From the NCBI GenBank assembly GCA_003243255.1, contig QFQM01000024.1, positions 1-36,662 on the forward strand: a DNA stretch of 36,662 nt, in the 5' to 3' direction. Under the pieces are notes generated by a model. The model worked only from the letters and a program-made list of their open reading frames with translations. It was not told the origin of the DNA and did not search any database. Within the stretch, counting starts at the first letter, position 1, and each line of letters begins with the position of its first letter. Source of the stretch: Flavobacterium psychrophilum (GTDB taxonomy: Bacteria; Bacteroidota; Bacteroidia; Flavobacteriales; Flavobacteriaceae). Position numbers and translations under genes: made by a program. Shown here one piece after another: positions 16,105 through 24,158 of the stretch.

Positions 16105-18366
16105 ATGAAAAGAAAAATTACGCTTATGTTACTAATGCTTGTAGGGATAGCTACAGCACAGGTAACAAATGAGGGTAAACCTTTCAGTTGGAAAGGCAAA
16201 GGTTTCGAAACTATTGAAGCCTACACTATGCCTCATTTTGATCTTGCCAAACTTCAGGCAGAAGATGTATTAAACGATAAAGACAAGGGAAAGCCATGGC
16301 GTTATGGATTTGAATTTATTGTAGATCATAATCTACAGAACAGCGGAAGCTGGACCACGCTGGGTAATGGTGACAGGGTATGGAGGATTCGTTACTCTTC
16401 AGAAGGCGCGCAGACACTTAACTTTTTGTTCAGTGATTTTTTTATGCCTAAAGGCGCAAAAGTATATCTGTACAATAATGACAGGACAGATTTGCTGGGT
16501 GCTTATGATGCACAACAGAATAATGAAAAGAGAGAGCTTGGTACATGGCTTGTTAAAGGAAGCGATATCTGGATAGAATATTATGAGCCTGCCGCTGTTG
16601 CAGGACAGGGTAAGCTTGAGGTGTTTAAAGTGGTACACGGTTACAGATCGTTAAGTGCTATACAGAAAGATGCCAGCGACGGACTTAATACATCGGGTAA
16701 TTGTAATTATGATGTAAATTGTTTTATGGATGATATCGACGGACTTAAAGATATCAATAAGAAATCGGTAGCGCTTATTATTGTGGCAAACTCTGCATTT
16801 TGTACAGGGGCTCTTATAAACAATACAAGCAATGATGGTACGCCATATTTTTTAACAGCGAATCACTGTACTGAAGGAGAAAATGTAAACCAATGGTCGT
16901 TCCGTTTTAACTGGATAAGTACTAATCCGGTTTGTGCAGGAAGCGCACCAAGTACTGATAACGCGCCAAATTATTACCAAACGGTTAGCGGTGCACAGCT
17001 AAAAGCCAAACGTGCCCAAAGTGATTTCTGTTTATTGCAGATTACATCTACATTGCCAAGCGAATGGGATTTGGTTTGGGCCGGATGGGACAGAAGTGAA
17101 ACCCCTGCTGAATCTACTTTTGGTATCCATCACCCGGCAGGAGATATTATGAAAGCCTGCAGGGATTTTAATGCTCCATTGCTAAACAATGATGGTGGTG
17201 AATTTATGTGGGAAGTAGCTGACTGGGATCTGGGTGTAACACAGGGTGGTTCTTCAGGATCGCCGCTATTCAATCAGGACGGAAGAATTGTTGGCCAGTT
17301 ATATGGTGGTACTTCAGGGTGTAACGGAGATACTGATAACGGAGGTGACGACTATTACGGAAGATTTGGTAAATCATGGGATGCAGGTACAACTTCTTCT
17401 ACAAGGCTTAAGGACTGGCTTGACCCGACCAATACAGGAGCAATGACAGTTGATTACATTCCGGTACAGCAGGCGTATGCAGTAAATGCAAGAGTTTCTG
17501 TTCCAGAGCTTGGCCTTGCGGGCTGTGATACCGATGTGCATCCGGTTATCCGTCTTGTGAACAAAGGCACACAAAATCTTACTTCGGCACAGATAACATA
17601 TACTTTTAATAATGTGCCTGCAGTCATCAACTGGACGGGAGATTTAGTGATTAACACAGCAATTGATATTGAGTTGCCCGAACTGACAGGTGTATCGGGA
17701 GAAAATGTATTGTCGGTTGAAGTTGCATTGCCTAACGGACAGGCGGATGAGGATACTTCGGACAATACTTCTGTTTCGAATTTTATAATTAGCGTATTTG
17801 AAGTGACTAACGTAGAGTTCTCTCTTCAGACCGATTATTATGCTGAAGAGACTTCGTGGGAGCTGAAAGACGAAAACGGAACTGTTTTGTATGAAGGTAA
17901 TAATTATGATGAGTTTGAATCGTTCTCACAGACTTTTGAACTGACAGCTGCCGGATGTTATACTTTTACGATTTATGACAGCGAAGGCGATGGTATTTGT
18001 TGTGATTATGGACCGGGCTTTTACCGATTAGAGACCGAAGACGGCGCTTTAATTCATTTAGGAGGTTCTTTCGGTAATTCCGAAAGCATTAACTTCAGGT
18101 TAACTGATGATGTTGCTGCAAATGATGTTGTGTTTAAGTCTTCAATAAAGATTTATCCGAACCCGTCTACAGGAATATTTAATGTGATTTCTGAAAATAA
18201 TCTTGATTACAGGCTGACGAATATGTTAGGGCAGACTGTAAAAACCGGAAGCCTTAACCAAACCGGAAATGTAGATATCAGTTCTAATGCAGCCGGTGTT
18301 TACATGCTGAATGTTAAAGATGCAGAAACCGGTAAAACTGCTAATTATAAGCTGGTAAAACAGTAA
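16105..18366 (+). CDS. Secreted lysyl endopeptidase-like serine protease with extra C-terminal modules and T9SS sorting domain (copy 2)
   Basis: 753 residues, paralogous to copy 1 from signal peptide through protease. The triad falls on the same numbers: His254, Asp307, Ser384 (GGSSGSP). After the protease domain (about residue 450) it gains about 220 residues: a CARDB-like beta-sandwich (VPELGLAGCDTDVHPVIRL...) and a domain with YDSEGDGICCDYGPGFY. The latter resembles the calcium/acidic-loop C-terminal modules of other flavobacterial proteases. A type A T9SS domain (IYPNPSTGIF...KLVKQ) ends the protein. Transcription ends at a strong hairpin (18390-18423). The extra modules may alter substrate binding or anchoring; this is inference. 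Confidence 0.92.
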   Translation: MKRKITLMLLMLVGIATAQVTNEGKPFSWKGKGFETIEAYTMPHFDLAKLQAEDVLNDKDKGKPWRYGFEFIVDHNLQNSGSWTTLGNGDRVWRIRYSSEGAQTLNFLFSDFFMPKGAKVYLYNNDRTDLLGAYDAQQNNEKRELGTWLVKGSDIWIEYYEPAAVAGQGKLEVFKVVHGYRSLSAIQKDASDGLNTSGNCNYDVNCFMDDIDGLKDINKKSVALIIVANSAFCTGALINNTSNDGTPYFLTANHCTEGENVNQWSFRFNWISTNPVCAGSAPSTDNAPNYYQTVSGAQLKAKRAQSDFCLLQITSTLPSEWDLVWAGWDRSETPAESTFGIHHPAGDIMKACRDFNAPLLNNDGGEFMWEVADWDLGVTQGGSSGSPLFNQDGRIVGQLYGGTSGCNGDTDNGGDDYYGRFGKSWDAGTTSSTRLKDWLDPTNTGAMTVDYIPVQQAYAVNARVSVPELGLAGCDTDVHPVIRLVNKGTQNLTSAQITYTFNNVPAVINWTGDLVINTAIDIELPELTGVSGENVLSVEVALPNGQADEDTSDNTSVSNFIISVFEVTNVEFSLQTDYYAEETSWELKDENGTVLYEGNNYDEFESFSQTFELTAAGCYTFTIYDSEGDGICCDYGPGFYRLETEDGALIHLGGSFGNSESINFRLTDDVAANDVVFKSSIKIYPNPSTGIFNVISENNLDYRLTNMLGQTVKTGSLNQTGNVDISSNAAGVYMLNVKDAETGKTANYKLVKQ

Positions 18367-18389
18367 TTATACAATCTGAAAATAGTTAC

Positions 18390-18423
18390 AACTCCGGAAA
18401 TGGCATCGCCTGTTTCCGGAGTT
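18390..18423 (+). terminator. Intrinsic terminator after protease copy 2
   Basis: An 11-base-pair stem AACTCCGGAAA / TTTCCGGAGTT encloses a loop that itself contains GGC-ATC-GCC. It is followed by GCTGTTTTT. Confidence 0.82.
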
Positions 18424-18471
18424 GCTGTTTTTAGGGTAGTGGGTATAAACGGATATTTGCTAAATAGTTAG

Positions 18472-18479
18472 TACCTTTG
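18472..18479 (+). promoter_or_regulatory. rlmN: -7 box directly at the rlmN start
   Basis: TACCTTTG is an exact TAnnTTTG match but ends only 4 bases before the rlmN ATG (18484). That would imply a leaderless transcript, or a start inside the first codons. No TTG at -33 spacing was found. Confidence 0.4.
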
Positions 18480-18483
18480 CGGC

Positions 18484-19536
18484 ATGCAAACGGAGAAGAA
18501 AGATATAAGGGCGCTGACAAAAGAACAATTACGTGATTTTTTTGTAGCCAATGGCGATAAGGCATTCAGAGGTAACCAGGTGTATGAGTGGTTGTGGAGC
18601 AAACATGCCCACAGCTTTGACGATATGACCAATGTTGCCAAAAGCACCAGGCAGATGCTGGAGGATAATTTTGTTATCAACCACATTCATGTAGACCAGA
18701 TGCAGCAAAGTAGTGACGGAACTGTGAAAAATGCGGTACGCCTACACGATGGCCTTGTTGTTGAGTCGGTTCTTATACCTACAGAAACCCGTACCACCGC
18801 CTGTGTATCGAGCCAGGTGGGTTGCAGCCTTGATTGTAATTTTTGTGCTACTGCAAGGCTTAAGCGTATGCGTAACCTGAATCCGGACGAAATCTTCGAT
18901 CAGGTGGCTGCCATTGATGCCGAAAGCCGCTTGTATCATAACAGGCCGCTTTCTAACATTGTATTTATGGGGATGGGTGAACCGCTTATGAATTACAATA
19001 ATGTTATAAAGGCTATTGATAAGATTACTTCTCCTGAAGGTTTGGGTATGTCGCCTAAGCGTATTACTGTTTCTACTTCAGGGCTTCCCAAAATGATAAA
19101 AAAGCTGGCAGATGACGAAGTTCGCTTTAAGCTTGCCGTTTCTTTACACTCAGCTATCGATGAGGTGCGTTCTAAAATTATGCCTTTCAGTGAGAATTTC
19201 CCTTTGGCAGACCTGCGTGAATCGCTTGAATATTGGTACAGAAAGACCAAAAGCCGTGTTACGTATGAGTATGTGGTCTGGAAGGGTATCAATGACAGGA
19301 AAGTAGATATTGACGCATTGGTGAAATTCTGCAAATATGTTCCCTGCAAAGTAAACCTTATCGAATACAACCCTATTGATGATGGCGAATTCCAGCAGGC
19401 AGACCCTGAAGTGATAGATGCCTATATAAAAGCTTTGGAAAGAAACGATATTGTAGCCAAAGTGCGCCGCAGCCGTGGTAAAGATATAGATGCTGCCTGT
19501 GGGCAGCTGGCGAACAAAAACGAAGCCGCGGTTTAA
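18484..19536 (+). CDS. rlmN: Dual-specificity 23S rRNA (A2503) / tRNA (A37) C2-methyltransferase RlmN
   Basis: 350 residues, normal length. The radical SAM cluster motif is C-x3-C-x2-C (Cys114, Cys118, Cys121, GCSLDCNFCATARL). The second methyl-carrying cysteine is expected in the C-terminal AACGQLA, where it is present. Other family landmarks are FMGMGEPLMNYN, RITVSTSG and KLAVSLHS. RlmN uses two SAM molecules to methylate C2 of A2503 in 23S rRNA and A37 of some tRNAs. The ATG at 18484 gives the expected MQTEKKDIRALT start. It follows the protease terminator and has its own -7 signal. Confidence 0.97.
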   Translation: MQTEKKDIRALTKEQLRDFFVANGDKAFRGNQVYEWLWSKHAHSFDDMTNVAKSTRQMLEDNFVINHIHVDQMQQSSDGTVKNAVRLHDGLVVESVLIPTETRTTACVSSQVGCSLDCNFCATARLKRMRNLNPDEIFDQVAAIDAESRLYHNRPLSNIVFMGMGEPLMNYNNVIKAIDKITSPEGLGMSPKRITVSTSGLPKMIKKLADDEVRFKLAVSLHSAIDEVRSKIMPFSENFPLADLRESLEYWYRKTKSRVTYEYVVWKGINDRKVDIDALVKFCKYVPCKVNLIEYNPIDDGEFQQADPEVIDAYIKALERNDIVAKVRRSRGKDIDAACGQLANKNEAAV

Positions 19537-19557
19537 CAAAAACTTTCTTAATTCCAC

Positions 19558-19588
19558 TTTGGGGGTTGTAAGGCTTTTGTTATCTTTG
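19558..19588 (+). promoter_or_regulatory. Bacteroidota-type promoter of the polyprenyl synthase gene
   Basis: TTTG (19558-19561) and TATCTTTG (19581-19588) are separated by 19 bases, a full consensus match. The predicted start is near 19595 and the ATG is at 19596, so the transcript is probably leaderless or nearly so. Confidence 0.77.
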
Positions 19589-19595
19589 ATGCGCA

Positions 19596-20573
19596 ATGAA
19601 GATAACAGAGCAAATTAAGCAGCCCATATCTCAGGAAATGGAACTTTTCGAGAAAAAGTTCCATGAGTCAATGTCTTCTAAAGTGGCGTTGCTGAACCGA
19701 ATCACCTATTACATAGTAAACCGTAAAGGGAAGCAGATGCGCCCTATGTTTGTGTTTCTTACTGCCAAGATGGTAAGTGGCGGAACGGTAAACGAGCGTA
19801 CGTATAGGGGAGCATCGGTAATTGAGCTTATCCATACTGCAACCCTGGTGCACGACGACGTTGTTGACGACAGCAACAGGCGCAGGGGCTTTTTCTCCAT
19901 CAATGCTTTATGGAAAAATAAGATTGCCGTACTTGTGGGCGATTATCTTCTTTCTAAAGGATTGTTGCTTTCTATAGATAATGGTGATTTTGATTTGCTT
20001 CGCATAATATCGGTTGCTGTTCGTGAAATGAGCGAAGGGGAACTGCTTCAGATTGAGAAGGCCCGCAGGCTGGATATTACTGAGGACATATATTATGAGA
20101 TCATCAGGCAAAAGACAGCCACACTGATTGCCGCTTGTTGCTCACTTGGTGCCTGTTCGGTAGATCCGGATGGTATACATACCGAAAAAATGCGAAAGTT
20201 TGGCGAACTGATAGGTATGGCCTTCCAGATTAAAGATGACCTTTTTGATTATACCGAAGATTCAATAGGTAAACCTACCGGTATTGATATCAAAGAACAA
20301 AAAATGACCCTGCCTCTTATTTATGCATTGAATAATAGTACTAAAGAAGAGAAAAAATGGGTGATAAATTCTGTTAAGAATCATAATAAAGATAAAAAGC
20401 GCGTTAAGGAGGTTATTGACTTCGTTAAAAAGAAACAGGGGCTTGCTTATGCAGAAAAGCGCATGGCTGAGTTTCGTGAAGAGGCGCTTTTACTACTTTC
20501 AGATTATCCGGCATCAATTTATAAAGACGCACTGATGCTGATGGTAAATTATGTGATTGAAAGAAAAATCTAA
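19596..20573 (+). CDS. Long-chain trans-polyprenyl diphosphate synthase (octaprenyl/solanesyl type)
   Basis: 325 residues. The first aspartate-rich motif is DDVVD (87-91, in HDDVVDDSNRRRG) and the second is DDLFD (214-218, in QIKDDLFDYTED), with KGKQMRP upstream for diphosphate binding. No bulky residue pattern typical of short-chain FPP synthases was obvious. The family likely makes the menaquinone side chain (hexa- to octaprenyl) by adding isopentenyl units to an allylic primer. Product length cannot be fixed from sequence. It is transcribed from its own full-consensus promoter, downstream of rlmN. Confidence 0.93.
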   Translation: MKITEQIKQPISQEMELFEKKFHESMSSKVALLNRITYYIVNRKGKQMRPMFVFLTAKMVSGGTVNERTYRGASVIELIHTATLVHDDVVDDSNRRRGFFSINALWKNKIAVLVGDYLLSKGLLLSIDNGDFDLLRIISVAVREMSEGELLQIEKARRLDITEDIYYEIIRQKTATLIAACCSLGACSVDPDGIHTEKMRKFGELIGMAFQIKDDLFDYTEDSIGKPTGIDIKEQKMTLPLIYALNNSTKEEKKWVINSVKNHNKDKKRVKEVIDFVKKKQGLAYAEKRMAEFREEALLLLSDYPASIYKDALMLMVNYVIERKI

Positions 20574-20846
20574 ATCTTTACTAATGTTGTAGCTTATCTC
20601 ATTTATACAACACCCAAACCATTTTTTTAAGAATACCTATACATTGCCACAACAAAAACGTTGTAGGTTGATTTTTTATGCCTGCTTGCTAAAATGATTA
20701 CTATCTTATTTTATTGGTTATATCGTAAAAAATTATCTTAAAAATAATAAAATTCATTTTTGTATAGTATTTGTATTGTCAATATCCTATTTGTGTAGAA
20801 GGAATCTTCATAATTTTATTTGAAACCTATTAAACACAAAACATTT

Positions 20847-22706
20847 ATGAAAAAAAATTACCTGGCCCTGCTGATGCCTTTAGTATTTGCAGGGAGTGTT
20901 CAGGCTCAGTCCCCTTCAGCGGCTGCTCCTGTGCCAACTGTTCCTTCGGCTGATGTTATCTCTATGTTCAGCGGTGCATATACAAACGTTACAGTTAATA
21001 CCTGGCATACTGATTGGTCGAGTGCCGGCCTTGAAGAGGTTGATATTGCAGGAGATGCTGTAAAGAAATATACCAATATGGGATTTGTAGGTGTAGAAAC
21101 CGTAAATCCGAATCAGATTGATGCCAGTGATATGACTTACTTTAATGTAGATGTATGGTCGCCAAACTTTACTACTATTAAAATTAAGCTGGTTGATTTT
21201 GGTGCTAATAATGCTTATGATGGTCCGGGCGGTGACGATGTAGAGCATGAAGTGAGTTATCCGGGGCTTAGTCAAAATACCTGGCATACATTAAAGATAC
21301 CAATGACGGCTTTTGCAGGCCTTACAACCAAAGAGCATATTTCGCAGCTGATATTTGCCAGTGAGAACAGTGCGACGGTTTTTGTAGATAATGTATATTT
21401 CAGTAATGAAGAACCGGTTGCGCCATCTGAGCCAACAGCAGCTGCTCCGGATCCTACGGTAGATGAAGCAGATGTTATTTCGTTATTCAGTGGTGTTTAC
21501 ACCAACGTGCCTGTTGATACCTGGCATACGGAGTGGTCTCAGTCGACGCTTGATGAAGTGCAGATTGCGGGCAATGATACTAAAAAGTACAGCAATCTAA
21601 GTTTTAACGGGGTTGAAACCGTTGGGCCGAACGCATTAAATGTAACCGATATGGATTATTTTAATGTAAATGTATGGTCGGGCGATTTTACGCTGTTCAA
21701 AATTAAACTTGTTGACTTCGGTGCAAATAATGTTTATGATGGTCCCGGAGTTGGTGATGATAGTGAGCACGAGATTGCCTTTGAAGCACCTATACAGGGG
21801 CAATGGATAAGTTATCATATACCTATGAGTTCTTTTACAGGGCTTACTTCTAAAGAGCATATCTCGCAGCTTATCTTCTCAAGCAACGGAACATCAACTG
21901 TATATATAGATAATGTATACTTTAATTCGGAAGATATTGTTGTAAATGAACCTATGACAGCTGCGCCTGATCCAACAGCACCTGCCGATGAGGTGATTTC
22001 ATTATTCAGCGGGGTGTATACAAACCAGCCTGTTGAAAACTGGTATACCAACTGGTCTACCGGTTCTATGACTGATTTGGAAATTGAAGGCAATGCCACT
22101 AAAAAATACGGTGCAATGGGTTACGTTGGTACTGATATAGGTATTGATAACCAACTTGATATTTCTGATATGGGATACATGCACATGGATGTATGGTCGG
22201 CTGATTTTACGTCTTTCACAATAAAAGTGGTTGATTTTGGTGCCAACGGCGTATATAACGGTGCCGGTAGTGACGATTCTGAAGGTGTGTATACTATCGC
22301 TGAGCCTGCACAGGGTGAATGGGTATCGCTTAATATTCCGGTTACTGAACTTACAGGGCTTACAGGTAATGAGCATATATCTCAGCTTGTGTTTGTAAGC
22401 GAGAATGGCGCGACAGTATATGTAGATAACATTTATTTCAGTGAAAATTCAGTTGCAGGTATTGATGATCATGCCGTAAATAAATATATCATGTATCCGA
22501 ATCCTGCTCAGAATGTGCTAAACCTTCAGGCAAACTCAGCTATTGAGAAAGTAACTGTGTACAATATGCTGGGTCAGCTTGTTGTTGATATGCAGCCGAA
22601 TGTTGATGCGGTTAATATGGACGTAAGTCAGCTTCAGGCAGGGACTTATATCGTAAAGGCATCTGTTAACGGAGCGGTAACTACTCAGAAGTTTATTAAA
22701 GAATAG
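20847..22706 (+). CDS. Secreted three-repeat (CBM-like) protein with T9SS type A sorting domain
   Basis: 619 residues from the ATG at 20847 (the TTG at 20820 would prefix the signal peptide). Signal peptide MKKNYLALLMPLVFAGSVQAQ. Three tandem 173-residue units follow: 20913-21431, 21432-21950 and 21951-22469. Each contains DVISLFSGVYTN, a W-x-T-x-W stretch, KLVDFGANN, GDDSEHE, KEHISQLIF and VYVDNIYFS. The unit looks like a beta-sandwich carbohydrate-binding module of the kind attached to flavobacterial glycoside hydrolases, but no catalytic domain is present. The C-terminus (MYPNPAQNVL...QKFIKE) is a type A T9SS signal. Likely a surface or extracellular glycan-binding protein; ligand unknown. 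Confidence 0.86.
   Translation: MKKNYLALLMPLVFAGSVQAQSPSAAAPVPTVPSADVISMFSGAYTNVTVNTWHTDWSSAGLEEVDIAGDAVKKYTNMGFVGVETVNPNQIDASDMTYFNVDVWSPNFTTIKIKLVDFGANNAYDGPGGDDVEHEVSYPGLSQNTWHTLKIPMTAFAGLTTKEHISQLIFASENSATVFVDNVYFSNEEPVAPSEPTAAAPDPTVDEADVISLFSGVYTNVPVDTWHTEWSQSTLDEVQIAGNDTKKYSNLSFNGVETVGPNALNVTDMDYFNVNVWSGDFTLFKIKLVDFGANNVYDGPGVGDDSEHEIAFEAPIQGQWISYHIPMSSFTGLTSKEHISQLIFSSNGTSTVYIDNVYFNSEDIVVNEPMTAAPDPTAPADEVISLFSGVYTNQPVENWYTNWSTGSMTDLEIEGNATKKYGAMGYVGTDIGIDNQLDISDMGYMHMDVWSADFTSFTIKVVDFGANGVYNGAGSDDSEGVYTIAEPAQGEWVSLNIPVTELTGLTGNEHISQLVFVSENGATVYVDNIYFSENSVAGIDDHAVNKYIMYPNPAQNVLNLQANSAIEKVTVYNMLGQLVVDMQPNVDAVNMDVSQLQAGTYIVKASVNGAVTTQKFIKE
20913..22469 (+). repeat. Three 519-bp coding tandem repeats
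   Basis: The PxxAAP boundary codons occur at 20913, 21432 and 21951, exactly 519 bases apart. Within units, small insertions are compensated, for example GPGGDD in unit 1 versus GPGVGDD in unit 2, so the period stays at 173 codons. Confidence 0.85.
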
Positions 22707-22730
22707 TTTTTAATTGTGATAATTGAATTT

Positions 22731-22757
22731 AAAAACCGCCCTTGTGGCGGTTTTTTT
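22731..22757 (+). terminator. Intrinsic terminator after the three-repeat protein gene
   Basis: Stem AAAAACCGCC / GGCGGTTTTT (10 base pairs) with loop CTTGT and a seven-T run. Confidence 0.92.
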
Positions 22758-22879
22758 GTTTCTGACAATCAGCGGTTTGTTGGTGGATTCGAAAAAAAAT
22801 AAATTATTTTTACATCTTAATGCAACCATTTTAAAAGACATCTCGTCTATGCTAATAGAAGTTGGTTAGTAATTGAGAA

Positions 22880-22915
22880 ATGAAAACCGCTAAACCAAAC
22901 AACCAATCATTTTGA
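22880..22915 (+). CDS. Possible 11-codon leader ORF upstream of the sigma factor
   Basis: ATG at 22880 encodes MKTAKPNNQSF and stops at TGA 22913-22915. The stop overlaps the TTG start (22912-22914) of the sigma factor in the string TTGA. Such an arrangement could give translational coupling by reinitiation. At this length it may be chance. Confidence 0.3.
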   Translation: MKTAKPNNQSF

Positions 22916-23472
22916 AAGTAATTGCCCTACATCAGGAAGAGAAAGATATAATTGCCCAGGCAGCGGAAAACAACCGTCATGCCCAGCAACAGATCTACTC
23001 TAAGCATGCGCCGAAAATGCTGAGTATCTGCAGGCAGTATGTAAAAGATGTACACCAGGCCGAAGATATTATGATAACAGCCTTTATGAAGGTTTTTACC
23101 AACATTAAAGCCTTTGAGCATAAGGGGAGTTTTGAAGGCTGGATACGAAGGATAATGGTAAATGAATGTATTTCTTACCTGAGAGTCCAGAAAAAAGTGA
23201 AGTTCCTTGAAGATGAGTTTTATATTGAAGATGCCTTTAACAACATAGAAAGCCATTTTTCAGTTGAAGACATACAATCGCTCATAGATAGTTTGCCCGA
23301 TGGATACAAAATGGTGTTTAACCTTTATGCGATTGAAGGATTTAAGCATCAGGAAATAGCAAAGATGCTCGGGATAAACGAAGGGACATCTAAATCACAG
23401 TTATCGCACGCAAGGAAAATGCTGAAGGATCAGATTAACAAATTAAAGAATTACGAAAATGGAACCGAATAA
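22912..23472 (+). CDS. ECF-type RNA polymerase sigma factor
   Basis: 186 residues with only regions 2 and 4, as in ECF sigma factors. Region 2 (about residues 25-90) has YVKDVHQAEDIMITAFMKVF and GWIRRIMVNECISYLR. Region 4 (about 125-180) has LPDGYKMVFNLYAIEGFKHQEIAKMLGI and the helix-turn-helix SKSQLSHARKML. The start is TTG at 22912; no in-frame ATG precedes region 2 closely. A possible leader peptide overlaps it. The stop overlaps the next gene by 14 bases, so sigma and the TM protein are co-translated. It probably redirects RNA polymerase to a small regulon, possibly envelope-related. Confidence 0.9.
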   Translation: MKVIALHQEEKDIIAQAAENNRHAQQQIYSKHAPKMLSICRQYVKDVHQAEDIMITAFMKVFTNIKAFEHKGSFEGWIRRIMVNECISYLRVQKKVKFLEDEFYIEDAFNNIESHFSVEDIQSLIDSLPDGYKMVFNLYAIEGFKHQEIAKMLGINEGTSKSQLSHARKMLKDQINKLKNYENGTE

Positions 23473-24124
23473 AATGGAAAAGGATTTTAAGGAGAAGCTG
23501 GAGCAAAGGACCATCCAGCCTTCTGAAATGGCATGGGACAGGCTTGACGCAATGCTTTCGGTTGCTGAGAATAAAAAGCCTGAAAAGAAAAGGACATGGC
23601 TATACATGGCTGCGGCTTTTTTAGTGTTCCTTCTGGTTGGTGTATTTTTCTTAAACCAGGAAAAAGAAAATTCAGGTATTGATAATACAAATAGTGTAGT
23701 GACCAATGAAGATAATACTCAAAAGGCTTCTGAACCTTTAAATAATAAAACGATTATCGCTCCGGTACATACTCAGGAAGCAGTTGCACATCAGTCTCCA
23801 CTTCACCAAAATAAAAAGGTAAATGCCGGAACTGAAAAAGTTACTGCTGAAAAACTGGCAGAAGCTTTACCACAGGAAGTGATTGCTTCAAACGAGAAAA
23901 AAGAATCTCCGGTAATTGTTCAGGAGAATACCAATAAACTGTTTGCCGCTGCGACAGCAACCGAAACAGCCAAAAAGAAATCAACTGTAAAAGTTGATCC
24001 TAATTCACTGCTTTCGGCAGTAGAAGAAGAGCTTGACGACAGTTTTAAAGACAGGGTGCTTATAGGAGCAGCCAAGAACTTTAAAGCAGTACGCTCGGCG
24101 GTTGCCAACAGGAATTACGAATAA
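23459..24124 (+). CDS. Single-TM protein, probable anti-sigma partner
   Basis: 221 residues. A short cytoplasmic N-terminus (residues 1-44) contains EKLEQRTIQPSEMAWDRLDAML, a helix typical of proteins that follow ECF sigma genes in Flavobacteriaceae. A transmembrane helix covers residues about 46-65. The rest is a Thr/Glu/Ala-rich, low-complexity periplasmic region ending in KAVRSAVANRNYE. Start is ATG 23459, or possibly the in-frame ATG at 23474. It overlaps the sigma gene by 14 bases. No zinc anti-sigma motif is visible, so the anti-sigma role rests on topology and gene order. Confidence 0.68.
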   Translation: MEPNKMEKDFKEKLEQRTIQPSEMAWDRLDAMLSVAENKKPEKKRTWLYMAAAFLVFLLVGVFFLNQEKENSGIDNTNSVVTNEDNTQKASEPLNNKTIIAPVHTQEAVAHQSPLHQNKKVNAGTEKVTAEKLAEALPQEVIASNEKKESPVIVQENTNKLFAAATATETAKKKSTVKVDPNSLLSAVEEELDDSFKDRVLIGAAKNFKAVRSAVANRNYE

Positions 24125-24158
24125 ATCACCAATAACAAATAATAAATAAATCATCAAC

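Noticed and set aside
20820..20846. TTG-initiated extension of the three-repeat protein
   Set aside because: It would place nine polar residues before a clean signal peptide; the ATG at 20847 fits better.
20574..20846. Possible riboswitch or RNA in the 273-base gap before the three-repeat gene
   Set aside because: Only a weak ACAAC/GTTGT hairpin (about 20648-20663) is seen; no recognised RNA motif and no exact promoter box.
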